Below are positions 1 to 8,757 of a stretch of DNA of 64,000 nt, piece by piece (the stretch's first letter is position 1; each line of letters begins with the position of its first letter). This stretch comes from Oceanispirochaeta crateris. Lineage in GTDB: Bacteria; Spirochaetota; Spirochaetia; DSM-2461. A model generated the notes under the pieces. That model was not told where the DNA came from, made no database searches, and was given only the letters and a program-made list of their open reading frames with translations. Where the stretch lies: assembly GCF_008329965.1 (NCBI RefSeq), contig NZ_CP036150.1:1302001-1366000 (forward strand), in the 5' to 3' direction. The position numbers and the translations under genes are program-made.

Positions 1-400
1 GATGGAAAATATCAGACCATAATGTAATGATATCCACCTCTGGATATACAATTCCTACATCCTTCTTTTTGACCATCTCATGGTAATAGCTGATGCGATG
101 GAACAACATGGATTTTAGTTTATTATATCCAATTTCTTTTTGACCTTCTGTAGTTTCGATCTGAATGAGATGATCTTCTCCCTGATCCAGTGCGCTTAAA
201 CCGATGTCTCCGGCTTCTGAGATGAGAAGAGTCCCGTATATATCAAACAAAACCGCTTTGATTGAATTGTCGGCCTGAAAAAAGGGAATCATATCTGTCT
301 TCACAACAGACAATGGAACAAAATCATCACTCCGGCTCTCCAAATAGGATAGGGCCTGATTCAACGGGATCATTGAGCTGTTATAAAACTTCTGATTCAT
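1..400 (-). CDS. HAD-superfamily hydrolase, N-terminal part (runs off the left edge)
   Basis: Reading the minus strand from ATG at 400 gives 133 open codons to the window edge. After an N-terminal extension of about 47 residues comes the HAD nucleophile loop FDIYGTLL (Asp53). The residue two after the nucleophile is Tyr, where HAD phosphatases usually have the acid/base Asp; L-2-haloacid dehalogenase-type members carry a similar DxYGT loop. The substrate therefore cannot be named. The helical cap region follows and the remaining motifs lie outside the window. No Shine-Dalgarno precedes the ATG, but a good promoter ends 7 nt before it. Divergent from the membrane-protein gene at 496. Confidence 0.8.
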   Translation of the reverse strand, partial: MNQKFYNSSMIPLNQALSYLESRSDDFVPLSVVKTDMIPFFQADNSIKAVLFDIYGTLLISEAGDIGLSALDQGEDHLIQIETTEGQKEIGYNKLKSMLFHRISYYHEMVKKKDVGIVYPEVDIITLWSDIFH

Positions 401-407
401 AGTTTTG

Positions 408-436
408 ATTTTAAGGTTAAATATTTCTTCTGGCAA
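408..436 (-). promoter_or_regulatory. Sigma70-type promoter placed for a leaderless HAD transcript
   Basis: On the minus strand, TTGCCA (436-431), 17 nt, TAAAAT (413-408), then only 7 nt to the ATG at 400. The expected start of transcription coincides with the start codon, and no Shine-Dalgarno is present. Confidence 0.55.
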
Positions 437-447
437 CACTGATCTGT

Positions 448-484
448 CTGACAGTGTTCAAAAACAGAGAAGCTATGATAAAAT
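448..484 (+). promoter_or_regulatory. Candidate promoter for the 496 gene
   Basis: Two overlapping readings are possible: CTGACA (448-453) with TATGAT (474-479, 20-nt spacer), or TGTTCA (455-460) with TAAAAT (479-484, 18-nt spacer). Either would give a very short leader before the ATG at 496, which has no clear Shine-Dalgarno. Confidence 0.3.
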
Positions 485-495
485 AGACTCCAATT

Positions 496-840
496 ATGAA
501 AAGGTTTTACAAGGGACAAAAGCTGTGGCTTCCACCATTACTATCACGGATTACTCTTTATTTTTTCTTCATGTCCCTCATCATATTTGTCCTGTACATC
601 CTTGGAAACTTCCAAGGATTTTCGGATAGAACTATAAGAGTTATCTTTGACTTAATGGATTTGTTTTTTTATACATTTATAGTCCTATCCCTCGGGAATA
701 CCCTCGTCTATACACTGTGGGGGTGGAATAATGGTCTAAAAGGAATTCTATTTTATGTATTAACCTCCTTAAAAACCCTTTTGATTCTTTTTCTCTATAT
801 TCTCATGAAATTTCTAATGACTCTATTTAATGGATTTTAA
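496..840 (+). CDS. Small integral membrane protein, unknown function
   Basis: A 114-residue protein, basic at the N-terminus (MKRFYKGQK) and then strongly hydrophobic. Three to four membrane segments are visible at about residues 20-42, 50-72 and 80-110. I do not recognise a family. Base composition matches its neighbours. It lies 22 nt before the chorismate mutase gene on the same strand and may be cotranscribed with it, but nothing in the protein links it to aromatic metabolism. No Shine-Dalgarno is visible before the ATG. Confidence 0.6.
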   Translation: MKRFYKGQKLWLPPLLSRITLYFFFMSLIIFVLYILGNFQGFSDRTIRVIFDLMDLFFYTFIVLSLGNTLVYTLWGWNNGLKGILFYVLTSLKTLLILFLYILMKFLMTLFNGF

Positions 841-862
841 AATAACTTAAGAGGTATGAATT

Positions 863-1234
863 ATGGTAAAAGCTGTCAGGGGAGCAATATCCCTGGATTC
901 AAACAGTGAACGAGAGCTGACTTTGTGCGTAGATAAACTCTACAAAGACTTAATGAGATTAAATAGGCTAAAAGCAACAGACCTTGTGAGTATTATTTTT
1001 TCACAAACTCAAGACATAACCTTTAATCCAGCTAAGGCATTGCGTTTATCCAATAATTTAAATGATACGCCCCTTTTCTGCACTCAAGAAGCTGTTTGTG
1101 AAGACTTTACTCAACCAAGGATGCTTCGGATACTCATGACTTATAATTCAGAAAATGACACAAAGCCTATTCCAGTTTATCTCGGAGATGCACGATTACT
1201 GAGAACCGATATTTCTTCAGATTCAAATGTTTAA
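863..1234 (+). CDS. aroH: Monofunctional chorismate mutase, AroH type
   Basis: Converts chorismate to prephenate, the first step toward phenylalanine and tyrosine. The 123-residue length fits the trimeric AroH fold. The active-site residues of Bacillus subtilis AroH have visible counterparts: Arg6 in the VRGAIS start, Glu76 in CTQEA, Arg89 in MLRIL and Tyr106 in VYLGDA. The ATG at 863 follows AGAGG at 850-854. The stop codon directly abuts the ATG of the methionine aminopeptidase gene, so the two are probably translationally coupled. No other aromatic-pathway gene is present in the window. Confidence 0.9.
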   Translation: MVKAVRGAISLDSNSERELTLCVDKLYKDLMRLNRLKATDLVSIIFSQTQDITFNPAKALRLSNNLNDTPLFCTQEAVCEDFTQPRMLRILMTYNSENDTKPIPVYLGDARLLRTDISSDSNV

Positions 1235-1993
1235 ATGCTGACACACGCAGAAATCCAAAGCATAGCCGATCTTTCATTGTACCTTCATGAATGTCTTCTC
1301 CTATTGGGGAAAGAAATAGTTCCTGGTAATAACGGCTTGTCCCTGCAAAATAAGTTGGATGAAATCCTGCAGAGTCATCGTACAATGTGTCATTCAGCCT
1401 CATTCGATATTAATGTGAATCAGCGGGTTTGCCATTCGCATCCCGATGAAAGTGTGTTCTCCTCCGAAGATATTGTGACCCTAGACCTCGTTCTTCAGAA
1501 AAACGGTTTGTTTGCCGATTCCGCCTGGACCTTCATTTGTGGTTACAAGAGTCCTGAAAATAGGGCTCTTTTACAAAAGTCCTGGGATGTTTCAAAATCT
1601 GCGTTCTCTTCAATAAGATTAAATGAAAATAGTTTTGAAATGAAAAAAGTCGTACACAGGGAATTAACGGGATCTCCCTATGCCCTGATTGAAGAGGCCT
1701 GCGGACATGGAATTGGAAAATCCATCCATACAGCTCCGGATATAAGTTATTCAATTTTGAATAAAAATGATGTTAAATGGAATGCCGGTATGGTATTGAC
1801 CATTGAACCCGTGATTGCTCAAAAAGGCACTAAACTGATATACAGCAAGGAAAAAGGTTATACAACAAACAATGGTTCACCAAGCTCTTATTTTGAACAC
1901 ATGGTTGCAATTGATGAAAATGGACCACGTTGTTTGAATATACCTCAAATAAAAGATATCAACTCTATTGACATTTTTTCAGAGATTATTTAA
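1235..1993 (+). CDS. map: Methionine aminopeptidase (M24A), divergent
   Basis: Removes N-terminal methionine from nascent proteins using a dinuclear metal centre. All ligands of the pita-bread fold can be placed: Asp84 (TLDLV), Asp95 (FADSA), His158 (CGHGIGK), Glu191 (LTIEPV) and Glu221 (FEHMV), with substrate histidines His67 (VCHSHP) and His165 (SIHTAP). The 252 residues match type I enzymes without an N-terminal zinc or SH3 extension. Several usually invariant surroundings differ (VCHSHP for VCHGIP, FEHMV for YEHT), so it could be a secondary paralogue. The ATG immediately follows the aroH stop and has no Shine-Dalgarno, suggesting coupling. Confidence 0.9.
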   Translation: MLTHAEIQSIADLSLYLHECLLLLGKEIVPGNNGLSLQNKLDEILQSHRTMCHSASFDINVNQRVCHSHPDESVFSSEDIVTLDLVLQKNGLFADSAWTFICGYKSPENRALLQKSWDVSKSAFSSIRLNENSFEMKKVVHRELTGSPYALIEEACGHGIGKSIHTAPDISYSILNKNDVKWNAGMVLTIEPVIAQKGTKLIYSKEKGYTTNNGSPSSYFEHMVAIDENGPRCLNIPQIKDINSIDIFSEII

Positions 1994-2051
1994 ATTACCG
2001 ATCGTCGGGAAGCACATTATGGCAAACCGTCATTAGTTGTATAGGAAACCT

Positions 2052-2132
2052 GGGGAGGTTCCCGAGTGGTCAAAGGGGGCAGACTGTAAATCTGTTGCTT
2101 CGGCTTCGAAGGTTCAAATCCTTCTCTCCCCA
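2052..2132 (+). tRNA. tRNA-Tyr (GTA), copy 1
   Basis: A class II tRNA of 81 nt with a 7-bp acceptor stem (GGGGAGG / TCTCCCC, last pair G-U), anticodon loop CTGTAAA between CAGA and TCTG, a long variable arm (TGCTTCGGCTTCG region) and T-loop TTCAAAT. Discriminator A. CCA is not encoded. It is identical to the copy at 2237-2317. Confidence 0.95.
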
Positions 2133-2140
2133 TAATTTAT

Positions 2141-2214
2141 GCCTTCTTAGCTCAGCTGGCCAGAGCACGTGACTTGTAATCTCGGGGTCGTCAGTTCGAA
2201 TCTGACAGAAGGCT
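2141..2214 (+). tRNA. tRNA-Thr (TGT)
   Basis: A 74-nt class I tRNA: acceptor GCCTTCT/AGAAGGC, D-arm GCTC...GAGC, anticodon loop CTTGTAA giving TGT, T-arm GTCAG/CTGAC with loop TTCGAAT, discriminator T. The anticodon stem CGTGA/TCTCG has a U-U mismatch at positions 29-41. A run of nine T follows the gene end. Confidence 0.93.
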
Positions 2215-2236
2215 TTTTTTTCTATATAACTGATCC

Positions 2237-2317
2237 GGGGAGGTTCCCGAGTGGTCAAAGGGGGCAGACTGTAAATCTGTTGCTTCGGCTTCGAAGGTTC
2301 AAATCCTTCTCTCCCCA
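2237..2317 (+). tRNA. tRNA-Tyr (GTA), copy 2
   Basis: Base-for-base identical to the tRNA-Tyr at 2052-2132, including the variable arm. The three tRNAs are probably one transcript ending at the terminator at 2325-2356. Confidence 0.95.
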
Positions 2318-2324
2318 TCATCCC

Positions 2325-2356
2325 AAAAGCCTTCTCATTTGAGAAGGCTTTTTTTT
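2325..2356 (+). terminator. Rho-independent terminator of the tRNA cluster
   Basis: Perfect stem AAAAGCCTTCTC / GAGAAGGCTTTT with an ATTT loop, continuing into a run of T. Confidence 0.9.
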
Positions 2357-2373
2357 ATTTATAGGAGGTTTAG

Positions 2374-2820
2374 ATGGGTAAAGAATTCTACAGTAAGGGC
2401 CTCCAGTTTGAATGCACACAGTGTGGGCATTGTTGCCGACACGAACCGGGTTATGTTTTCCTATCCGAAAAAGATGTAATTAATCTTTTATCATATTTAT
2501 CTATATCTCAGGATGAATTTATCAAAAAATACTGTAGAATAGTAGATGTAGGATTTTTCAGAAGGGTCAGTCTCATTGAGAAACCCAATAATGATTGTAT
2601 ATTCTGGCAAAACGGTTTGGGATGCAGTGTTTATGAGGCGAGACCTTTGCAATGCCGCAGTTATCCGTTCTGGTCTGCCATTGTTGATTCTAAAGAGTCA
2701 TGGCAGGAAGAATCACAATCCTGTCCGGGTATGAATCATGGAAAACTCTACAAAGAAGAAGAAATACAGGACTGGTTGAAGGGAAGAGAATTAGACCCAC
2801 CTTTTGACATTGACTCCTGA
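2374..2820 (+). CDS. YkgJ-family cysteine-cluster protein
   Basis: A 148-residue cytoplasmic protein of the YkgJ/UPF0153 type. The N-terminal CTQCGHCC cluster, a middle CSVYEARPLQCRSYPF block and a C-terminal SCPG cysteine form the conserved metal-binding pattern, thought to hold zinc or an Fe-S cluster. Its biochemical role is not established in the family. Start chosen at ATG 2374 because AGGAGG (2363-2368) lies 5 nt before it. It opens a plus-strand run that reaches the mre genes; only 24 nt separate it from the next gene. Confidence 0.85.
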   Translation: MGKEFYSKGLQFECTQCGHCCRHEPGYVFLSEKDVINLLSYLSISQDEFIKKYCRIVDVGFFRRVSLIEKPNNDCIFWQNGLGCSVYEARPLQCRSYPFWSAIVDSKESWQEESQSCPGMNHGKLYKEEEIQDWLKGRELDPPFDIDS

Positions 2821-2844
2821 TAGTGAATCTCCTCCGGAGGCGGA

Positions 2845-3789
2845 ATGAATATACGGTTGAGAGGGGTGAGGGGATCTTCACCGACTCCTTTGACGCCAGA
2901 GGCTGTACAATCAAAAATTGCAGCTGCTATACAACGAGTAAAACCATCCGACCTTGTCAGTCCTGAGAGCCGAGAGCTCTTTTTGTCCCGGTTACCCGAA
3001 TATATCTTCGGAACAACCGGAGGTAATACGGCCTGTATTGAGGTTAGACTTTGCGAAGAGTCCTTAGTCATACTTGATTGCGGGACAGGATTAAGAGAGC
3101 TTGAAAGATCCCTGCGTAAAAGAAAGGACAAGGTTAAGACCTTTCATATATTCTTCAGTCATTTTCACTATGATCACATTCTGGGACTACCTTATTTTGG
3201 CATGATGTATGATCCGGAAGTAACAGTCCATTTTTACAGTCCCTATCCTAAGATGGAAGAGATTCTGCGAAATTTCATGGTTGCTCCCTATCATCCTGTG
3301 ACTTTTGATTCTTTCAATGCAAAATGCAACTTTCACCTTCTGAAGGGTAATAGACTGGACCTTCCTGGAGGCAAAATCTTCTGGATAAAGCGAAATCATC
3401 CCAATGGATCATTTGCCTATAAGATTGAACAGAATGACAGGAGTTTCATATATTCTTCCGATACAGAACTTAGACAGGAGGATTTCAACAGGTCCAAAAA
3501 AAACATTAAGTTTTTTGAGAGGGCAGACGCCCTTGTTCTGGATGCTCAATATACCCTGGGTGAAGCATTTGAAAAATATGACTGGGGTCATTCGTCTTAT
3601 AGCATGGCCGTAGATTTTGCCATCGAATTTGGTATATCCGAGTTATACCTCTTTCATCATGAGCCTCTTTATGATGATAAAAAGATGTCATCGATTCAGC
3701 GGTCTGCCCGCTGGTATACCCATAGATCTAAGGGAAAACCCGAAGTAAATGTTCAACTGGCGGTAGAAGGTTTAAATATAGAACTTTGA
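2845..3789 (+). CDS. Metallo-beta-lactamase-fold hydrolase
   Basis: A 314-residue MBL-fold hydrolase. The zinc motif HxHxDH is at residues 106-111 (HFHYDH), preceded by GTTGGNTACIEV and LDCGTG, followed by SSDTE (bridging Asp) and GHSSYSMAVDFA (later His). This pattern resembles ribonuclease-Z-like/phosphodiesterase MBL proteins with an insertion after the first strand; the substrate cannot be read from the sequence. GGAGG at 2836-2840 supports the ATG. Not secreted. It sits between the YkgJ protein and mltG, and I see no functional link to either. Confidence 0.85.
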   Translation: MNIRLRGVRGSSPTPLTPEAVQSKIAAAIQRVKPSDLVSPESRELFLSRLPEYIFGTTGGNTACIEVRLCEESLVILDCGTGLRELERSLRKRKDKVKTFHIFFSHFHYDHILGLPYFGMMYDPEVTVHFYSPYPKMEEILRNFMVAPYHPVTFDSFNAKCNFHLLKGNRLDLPGGKIFWIKRNHPNGSFAYKIEQNDRSFIYSSDTELRQEDFNRSKKNIKFFERADALVLDAQYTLGEAFEKYDWGHSSYSMAVDFAIEFGISELYLFHHEPLYDDKKMSSIQRSARWYTHRSKGKPEVNVQLAVEGLNIEL

Positions 3790-3802
3790 AGTTGTCTAAC
3801 TT

Positions 3803-3988
3803 ATGGAAATGACTATTACTATGACTGAGGAAGAGATGGTTCGGCTTTATCAGTATCTGTCTTCCGAGTATGAGAAACTGGATACGCCTATGAAAGAACT
3901 CCTCCATAAAATTGAAAAAAAATTATTCAACTCGCTCACAGTGTCCCAAATTCAATCTCTTCAGAATATGACTACAGGAGAGTCTTAA
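3803..3988 (+). CDS. Small hypothetical protein (61 aa)
   Basis: A short acidic, probably helical protein (TEEEMVRLYQYLSSEYEKL) with no membrane segment and no family I recognise. The next gene's TTG start follows its TAA directly, and that gene's Shine-Dalgarno lies inside this gene's end, so it looks like a real coupled gene. Met1 and Met3 are both possible starts; upstream GAAG at 3788-3791 is a weak Shine-Dalgarno. Confidence 0.6.
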   Translation: MEMTITMTEEEMVRLYQYLSSEYEKLDTPMKELLHKIEKKLFNSLTVSQIQSLQNMTTGES

Positions 3989-5020
3989 TTGTTTAAAAAA
4001 ATATTAATCATACTATTACTTATTCTGGTAATATCAACAGCCGGAATTACATTCTACATATACAAGAGTTTTCAGCCCGTCTCAGATGGCCATGATCCAA
4101 CGGAAATGATACAGATAACCATCCCAAAAGGCGAATCTCTGTATTCCACACTGGACTTGCTTCAAGAGCGAAACTTAATCCATGATAAATGGCTATACAA
4201 GGTCTATAGCCGCCTTATACATCCGTTCTCAGTCAAGAGCGGCTTGTACAACTTTTCGCCGAATTTAAGCGGCTTGGAGATTCTGCGCCTCCTTGAGGAG
4301 GGAAAACAAGAGTTGGTGAAAGTGACGATTCCAGAGGGTCTGACATCTTCTGAAATTGCAATCATCCTGGAGTCTAAAGGAATTGTTAACCAGGAGGCTT
4401 TTCTTGATTCATTAAAATCCAAGGAATTGTTAAACCGTCTGGGTATACCCGGAAATTCTGCCGAAGGGTACCTCTTTCCCGATACCTACTTTTTTCAGCT
4501 AGATTTTCCACCAGAACAGGTTCTGGAACATATGGTGCAAACATATTTTAATAACCTTGAAGATATATTTCCATTTTATAAAGAATTGTCAAATGCCAAG
4601 TTGCAGGAGAAAGTGATCCTGGCTTCAATTGTTGAAAAAGAGTATCGAGTCGCTGTAGAGGCCCCCCTCATAGCCTCAGTCTTTTATAATCGGATGAAGA
4701 TTGGTATGCCGCTTCAATCCTGTGCCACTGTCATATATGTGATTACAGAAGAGCAGGGCAAACCCCACCCGGACAGGGTTTTTTTCAGAGACCTTGAAAT
4801 CCAGTCTGAATTCAATACCTATTTGAATAAGACTCTTCCGCCGGCCCCGATTTCCAATCCTGGAAAAACAGCTCTGAAAGCTGCCTTCAATCCGGCTCAA
4901 ACAGACTATCTCTTTTTTGTAGTGAAAGATGCCGCTGCGGGGACTCATAATTTTACAAGCACCCTGGCAGATCATAACAATGCCCGTGAATCCTACATCC
5001 AGGGTTTTAGGAGCAAATAG
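3989..5020 (+). CDS. mltG: Endolytic murein transglycosylase MltG
   Basis: Cleaves nascent peptidoglycan glycan strands in the membrane and so sets strand length. Residues about 3-23 form a membrane anchor (LIILLLILVISTAGITFYI), followed by a LysM-like segment (residues about 40-110) and the YceG catalytic domain. ASIVEKEYR carries the catalytic Glu218, with FYNRM, LQSCATVIY and the C-terminal NPGKTALKAAFNP and HNFTSTLADHN motifs. 343 residues is normal. The start is TTG at 3989: AGGAGAG (3976-3982) is 6 nt upstream and no in-frame ATG precedes the membrane anchor. It fits the elongasome genes downstream. Confidence 0.92.
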   Translation: MFKKILIILLLILVISTAGITFYIYKSFQPVSDGHDPTEMIQITIPKGESLYSTLDLLQERNLIHDKWLYKVYSRLIHPFSVKSGLYNFSPNLSGLEILRLLEEGKQELVKVTIPEGLTSSEIAIILESKGIVNQEAFLDSLKSKELLNRLGIPGNSAEGYLFPDTYFFQLDFPPEQVLEHMVQTYFNNLEDIFPFYKELSNAKLQEKVILASIVEKEYRVAVEAPLIASVFYNRMKIGMPLQSCATVIYVITEEQGKPHPDRVFFRDLEIQSEFNTYLNKTLPPAPISNPGKTALKAAFNPAQTDYLFFVVKDAAAGTHNFTSTLADHNNARESYIQGFRSK

Positions 5021-5025
5021 ACTGA

Positions 5026-6798
5026 ATGCGAATACCTGAAGCCCTAGTTGAAGAGATAAAGGAAAAAAGCGACATACTGAGTATCATTGGTGAATACTCT
5101 ACTCTAAAGCGAAAAGGTGACCGCTATTGGGGCTGTTGCCCATTTCATAATGAAAAAACTCCTTCATTTTCAGTCAGGCCAGAGCAGGGGATGTACTACT
5201 GTTTTGGATGCCATAAAGGAGGAAGTCTTTTTAACTTCATTATGGAAATAGAAGGTCTTAGTTTCATTGAGGCTATCCGCTTCGCGGCCGACAAGGCAGG
5301 TGTCATACTACCGGAACAGTCTGACGAATCCGAAGAAGATGTGATCCAAAGGAACTCACTCAAAGATCTTTATAAGAGAGTCTGTGGAAGTTTTCATTAC
5401 ATCCTCATGAATAACGACCAGGCCGCGGCTACAAGACAGTATTTAACCCGCAGAGGCATACATGAAGAAACAATCCTGAAATTCCAACTGGGTTACGCCC
5501 CATCAGACCCCAATTGGCTCTATGGGTTTTTAAAAGACAGAAATTATTCAGAAGATTTTCTAGCCTCATCCGGATTATTTTCAAAAAAAAATTCCCGTTG
5601 GCCTCTATTTTATGACAGACTCATGTTTCCAATCTATTCCAACCAGGGAGAAGTCATAGCTTTCAGTGGCAGGACAATGAACAACGATCCAAAATCTCCT
5701 AAATATATAAACTCTCCGGAAACAGCCCTATACAATAAGAGCAGGCTCCTTTATGGCCTATGGCAGAGTCGTGAAGAATTGAGAAAGACCAAGGAATTTT
5801 ATTTGTGTGAAGGCAATGTCGATGTTGTGGCTCTTCATCAGGCGGGAATCAAAACTGCTGTGGCTCCCCTTGGCACGGCTTTCACGCAAGAACAGTCGAG
5901 GCTGCTCAAACGGTATAGTGAAAGAGGGTATATTTTATTTGACGGAGATGCTGCCGGAAGAGCGGCAACCTACAAAGCAGGTATTGTTTTTGAGCAGCAG
6001 GAATTGCCAGTAAAAGTAATAAAACTGCCAGAGAATTCTGATCCTGCGGAAATTCTTGAAAAAGAAGGGGGTGAAACATTAAAAAAAGTGTTGAAAACCT
6101 CTGTAAATCTATTCGAATACCTGTTACATTTTGCAATGGTGTCTTATGATATTTCAACACCGGAGGGTAAGGAACAGGTAGTAAAGGAATTATTTCCATA
6201 TATTGAGTCGATTGAGTCTGAAATAAAAAGGGATTTATGTCTTGGTACACTAGCGGAAAATTTAGGAATAGAAAGCAAATCATTGCTTTTTGAACTAAAC
6301 CGCCAGACGAAAAAATTATCCAGGAACGATATTAAAACAAAACAGCCCCCAATTCAGGATCAGAAAATGACGGATGAGCTATTCTTAATTTTAGCTGTGG
6401 CTCAGCATCGGGAATTCTTATCGAAAATCAAACAATATCTAAGTGAATTTGACTTTCAGGACCAGAGGGCCATAATTTTATACAACGCCCTTATTGAATG
6501 TGAAAAAAACAATGAAAGCAACACTGAAAGTTTGATGTCTAGAATAGAAGATGAGTCCGTGAAAAGGATAATGATGGAAAAGATTTCTACCGGCGAGCTT
6601 GATGAAAATGCGTCAGAGTTGATCAATACAACGCTCCTTCTTATCAGGAGGAGATATCTGCAGAAGAGAAGCAGAGAAATCAACCGTATTATGAGTCAAG
6701 CCACAAAGGACAACCATTCCTGGGAATTGGTGAATGAACTGATTATAGAAAAACAGACCCTTGACAAGGAAATTGAAGATTTGAAGGTGAGGGAATAA
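5026..6798 (+). CDS. dnaG: DNA primase
   Basis: Synthesises RNA primers at the replication fork. The CHC2 zinc finger is at residues 38-62 (CPFH then CFGC). The catalytic core follows, with TOPRIM motifs [12 protein letters not shown] and LFDGDAAG. The C-terminal helicase-binding part is divergent. 590 residues is typical. AGGAG at 5009-5013 is 12 nt before the ATG. The stop overlaps the rpoD start (TAATG), giving the dnaG-rpoD pairing known from the macromolecular-synthesis operon; rpsU is absent here. Confidence 0.97.
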   Translation: MRIPEALVEEIKEKSDILSIIGEYSTLKRKGDRYWGCCPFHNEKTPSFSVRPEQGMYYCFGCHKGGSLFNFIMEIEGLSFIEAIRFAADKAGVILPEQSDESEEDVIQRNSLKDLYKRVCGSFHYILMNNDQAAATRQYLTRRGIHEETILKFQLGYAPSDPNWLYGFLKDRNYSEDFLASSGLFSKKNSRWPLFYDRLMFPIYSNQGEVIAFSGRTMNNDPKSPKYINSPETALYNKSRLLYGLWQSREELRKTKEFYLCEGNVDVVALHQAGIKTAVAPLGTAFTQEQSRLLKRYSERGYILFDGDAAGRAATYKAGIVFEQQELPVKVIKLPENSDPAEILEKEGGETLKKVLKTSVNLFEYLLHFAMVSYDISTPEGKEQVVKELFPYIESIESEIKRDLCLGTLAENLGIESKSLLFELNRQTKKLSRNDIKTKQPPIQDQKMTDELFLILAVAQHREFLSKIKQYLSEFDFQDQRAIILYNALIECEKNNESNTESLMSRIEDESVKRIMMEKISTGELDENASELINTTLLLIRRRYLQKRSREINRIMSQATKDNHSWELVNELIIEKQTLDKEIEDLKVRE

Positions 6799-8729
6799 TG
6801 TCAGAAATTGAAACTGACCCCGCGATAAGTAAATTATTAGAGTATGTAAAAACAAAAAAAAGTCTCACATATAGCGAGATGAATGAATTGCTTCCCGATG
6901 ATATTGTGAACTCAGAAAAGATTGAAGCTGTCATTTCATTATTAGAAGAAATGAATGTGAATATTATCGAGGATGAACCTGCTCTTGACGGTGTCGACCC
7001 TGAAGAAGATCTGGTAGACGATCTTGAAGATGATGATATAGATGATGGAGTGGCCTCTATCATTTCAGATCCGGTGGTTGTCGTTGCCAGTGATGATACT
7101 GATGGAGAACCCGATACTGATGGCATCATAGATGAAGATGAACTGGAACTCGATGATGATCTTGAAGAAGATGATGACGAAAGTAGCAAGAGTGACGAGG
7201 AAGAGGAACCTGAAAGAGGAGACACAAGAAAACTCGTTTTTAACGAGAAAGACTCCTCTATAGATGATCCCATAAGGCTCTACCTCAGAGAAATAGGAAA
7301 AGAAAATCTTCTCACAGCCTTACAGGAAGTAGAACTTTCTAAACAGATGGAAGAAGGCGAGGAGATTATAAAAAATATCCTCAAAACCTCGGGAATGATT
7401 ATTCCAGAATTCTTTCATCTGGCCCAGAAAGCTTTTTCAAAAGCCGATCCACGAGAAATGAATTTTTCCAAGAAAGAGATATCGGATTATCTGGCTGAAA
7501 AACGAAGGCTGAATCAGTATTACAGAGAACCCTTAAAGTCAATTTTTCCATCTTTGAAAGCCTATATGGATCAAAAAGAGAAAATTGCAGCGACAGACGG
7601 GGATGTTATTTTCGATAAAAAACTGACTGCTAAAAGAGTGGAACTACTGGAAGCAATCATCAGTATAGACATACATCAGGAAGAGATTTTTTATCTTTCT
7701 GAGAAGTATATTGATGCTGCCAGGAAAATTAAACAGAATCGAAGAAAACAGGACAAGATTGAGCGGACTTTAAGAGTCAGCAACATGAAAGAACTGAGAA
7801 ATCTTGGAAGGGGACTGGCCAGCAAAGTCAAAAGACATGAAATTGAAGATTCTTTGGGGCTTACCAGTGATGAAATCAAAGAACTCATCCGTCAGGTACA
7901 AGTGGCAGAAAAGAATCTCCATGATCTTGAAGTTGAATTTGAAAATACCTCCGAAGATCTTCTTATCAAGGCTCAGGACATAAATCATGGAAGAACCATG
8001 ATGAAGAATGCCAAAGACCGCTTGATTAAAGCCAACCTTAGATTGGTTGTTAGTATAGCCAAAAAATATACAAACAGAGGTCTTCACTTTTTTGATCTTG
8101 TCCAGGAAGGAAATATCGGACTCATTAAAGCTGTTGAGAAGTTCGAATATCGTAAGGGGTATAAATTCTCAACTTATGCGACATGGTGGATCCGACAGGC
8201 CATTACCAGATCTATTTCAGATCAGGCAAGAACAATCCGTGTTCCTGTACATATGATTGAACAGATCAATAAGGTTGTTCGTGAATCCAGACAGTTGATG
8301 CAGATAAAAGGAAGAGAACCAACTGATGAAGAAATTGCAGAAAGACTGGGCTGGACTGTTGCCAGGGTCAAATCTGTAAAAAATGTAGCCAGAGAGCCCA
8401 TATCTCTTGAAACTCCCATTGGAGAGGAAGAAGATTCGCTTCTGGGAGACTTCATTGAAGACAAAGATGTTGAGAATCCGGCAAATCAGACGGCTTTCAA
8501 GATCCTTCAGGAACAACTTCAGGAAGTTTTGGAAACACTGCCGCCAAGAGAACAGGAAGTGCTTAAAATGAGATTTGGCCTGGAAGACGGCTACTCATTG
8601 ACTCTTGAGGAAGTAGGGTTGTATTTTAATGTCACTAGGGAAAGAATACGACAGATTGAGGCTAAGGCGCTCCGCAGGCTCAGGCATCCAAAGAGAAGCC
8701 GCCGATTAAAAGACTATCTGGAAAATTAA
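6798..8729 (+). CDS. rpoD: RNA polymerase primary sigma factor (sigma70)
   Basis: Directs RNA polymerase to housekeeping promoters. Region 1.1 is at residues about 8-60, then a very acidic linker (about 60-145), region 1.2 ([12 protein letters not shown]), a non-conserved insert, region 2 from about residue 405 ([29 protein letters not shown]), region 3, and region 4 from about 581 ([15 protein letters not shown], then [17 protein letters not shown]). 643 residues is close to the E. coli length. The invariant regions 2.4 and 4.2 agree with the TTGACA/TATAAT-like promoters seen elsewhere in the window. The ATG shares one base with the dnaG stop. Confidence 0.97.
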   Translation: MSEIETDPAISKLLEYVKTKKSLTYSEMNELLPDDIVNSEKIEAVISLLEEMNVNIIEDEPALDGVDPEEDLVDDLEDDDIDDGVASIISDPVVVVASDDTDGEPDTDGIIDEDELELDDDLEEDDDESSKSDEEEEPERGDTRKLVFNEKDSSIDDPIRLYLREIGKENLLTALQEVELSKQMEEGEEIIKNILKTSGMIIPEFFHLAQKAFSKADPREMNFSKKEISDYLAEKRRLNQYYREPLKSIFPSLKAYMDQKEKIAATDGDVIFDKKLTAKRVELLEAIISIDIHQEEIFYLSEKYIDAARKIKQNRRKQDKIERTLRVSNMKELRNLGRGLASKVKRHEIEDSLGLTSDEIKELIRQVQVAEKNLHDLEVEFENTSEDLLIKAQDINHGRTMMKNAKDRLIKANLRLVVSIAKKYTNRGLHFFDLVQEGNIGLIKAVEKFEYRKGYKFSTYATWWIRQAITRSISDQARTIRVPVHMIEQINKVVRESRQLMQIKGREPTDEEIAERLGWTVARVKSVKNVAREPISLETPIGEEEDSLLGDFIEDKDVENPANQTAFKILQEQLQEVLETLPPREQEVLKMRFGLEDGYSLTLEEVGLYFNVTRERIRQIEAKALRRLRHPKRSRRLKDYLEN

Positions 8730-8757
8730 TATCAGGGGATGAGAGGAAAATATAATC

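Noticed and set aside
2070-2321. 83-codon minus-strand frame containing GREGFEPSKPKQ-like text
   Set aside because: It is the antisense translation of the tRNA-Tyr and tRNA-Thr genes, a well-known spurious prediction.
5870-5885. TTGGCACGG, resembling the -24 half of a sigma54 promoter
   Set aside because: It lies inside the conserved TOPRIM-region coding sequence of dnaG and lacks a proper -12 GC element at the right distance.
6743-7273. 176-codon serine-rich minus-strand frame
   Set aside because: It mirrors the Asp/Glu-rich linker of RpoD (GAT/GAA codons read as serine-type codons backwards).
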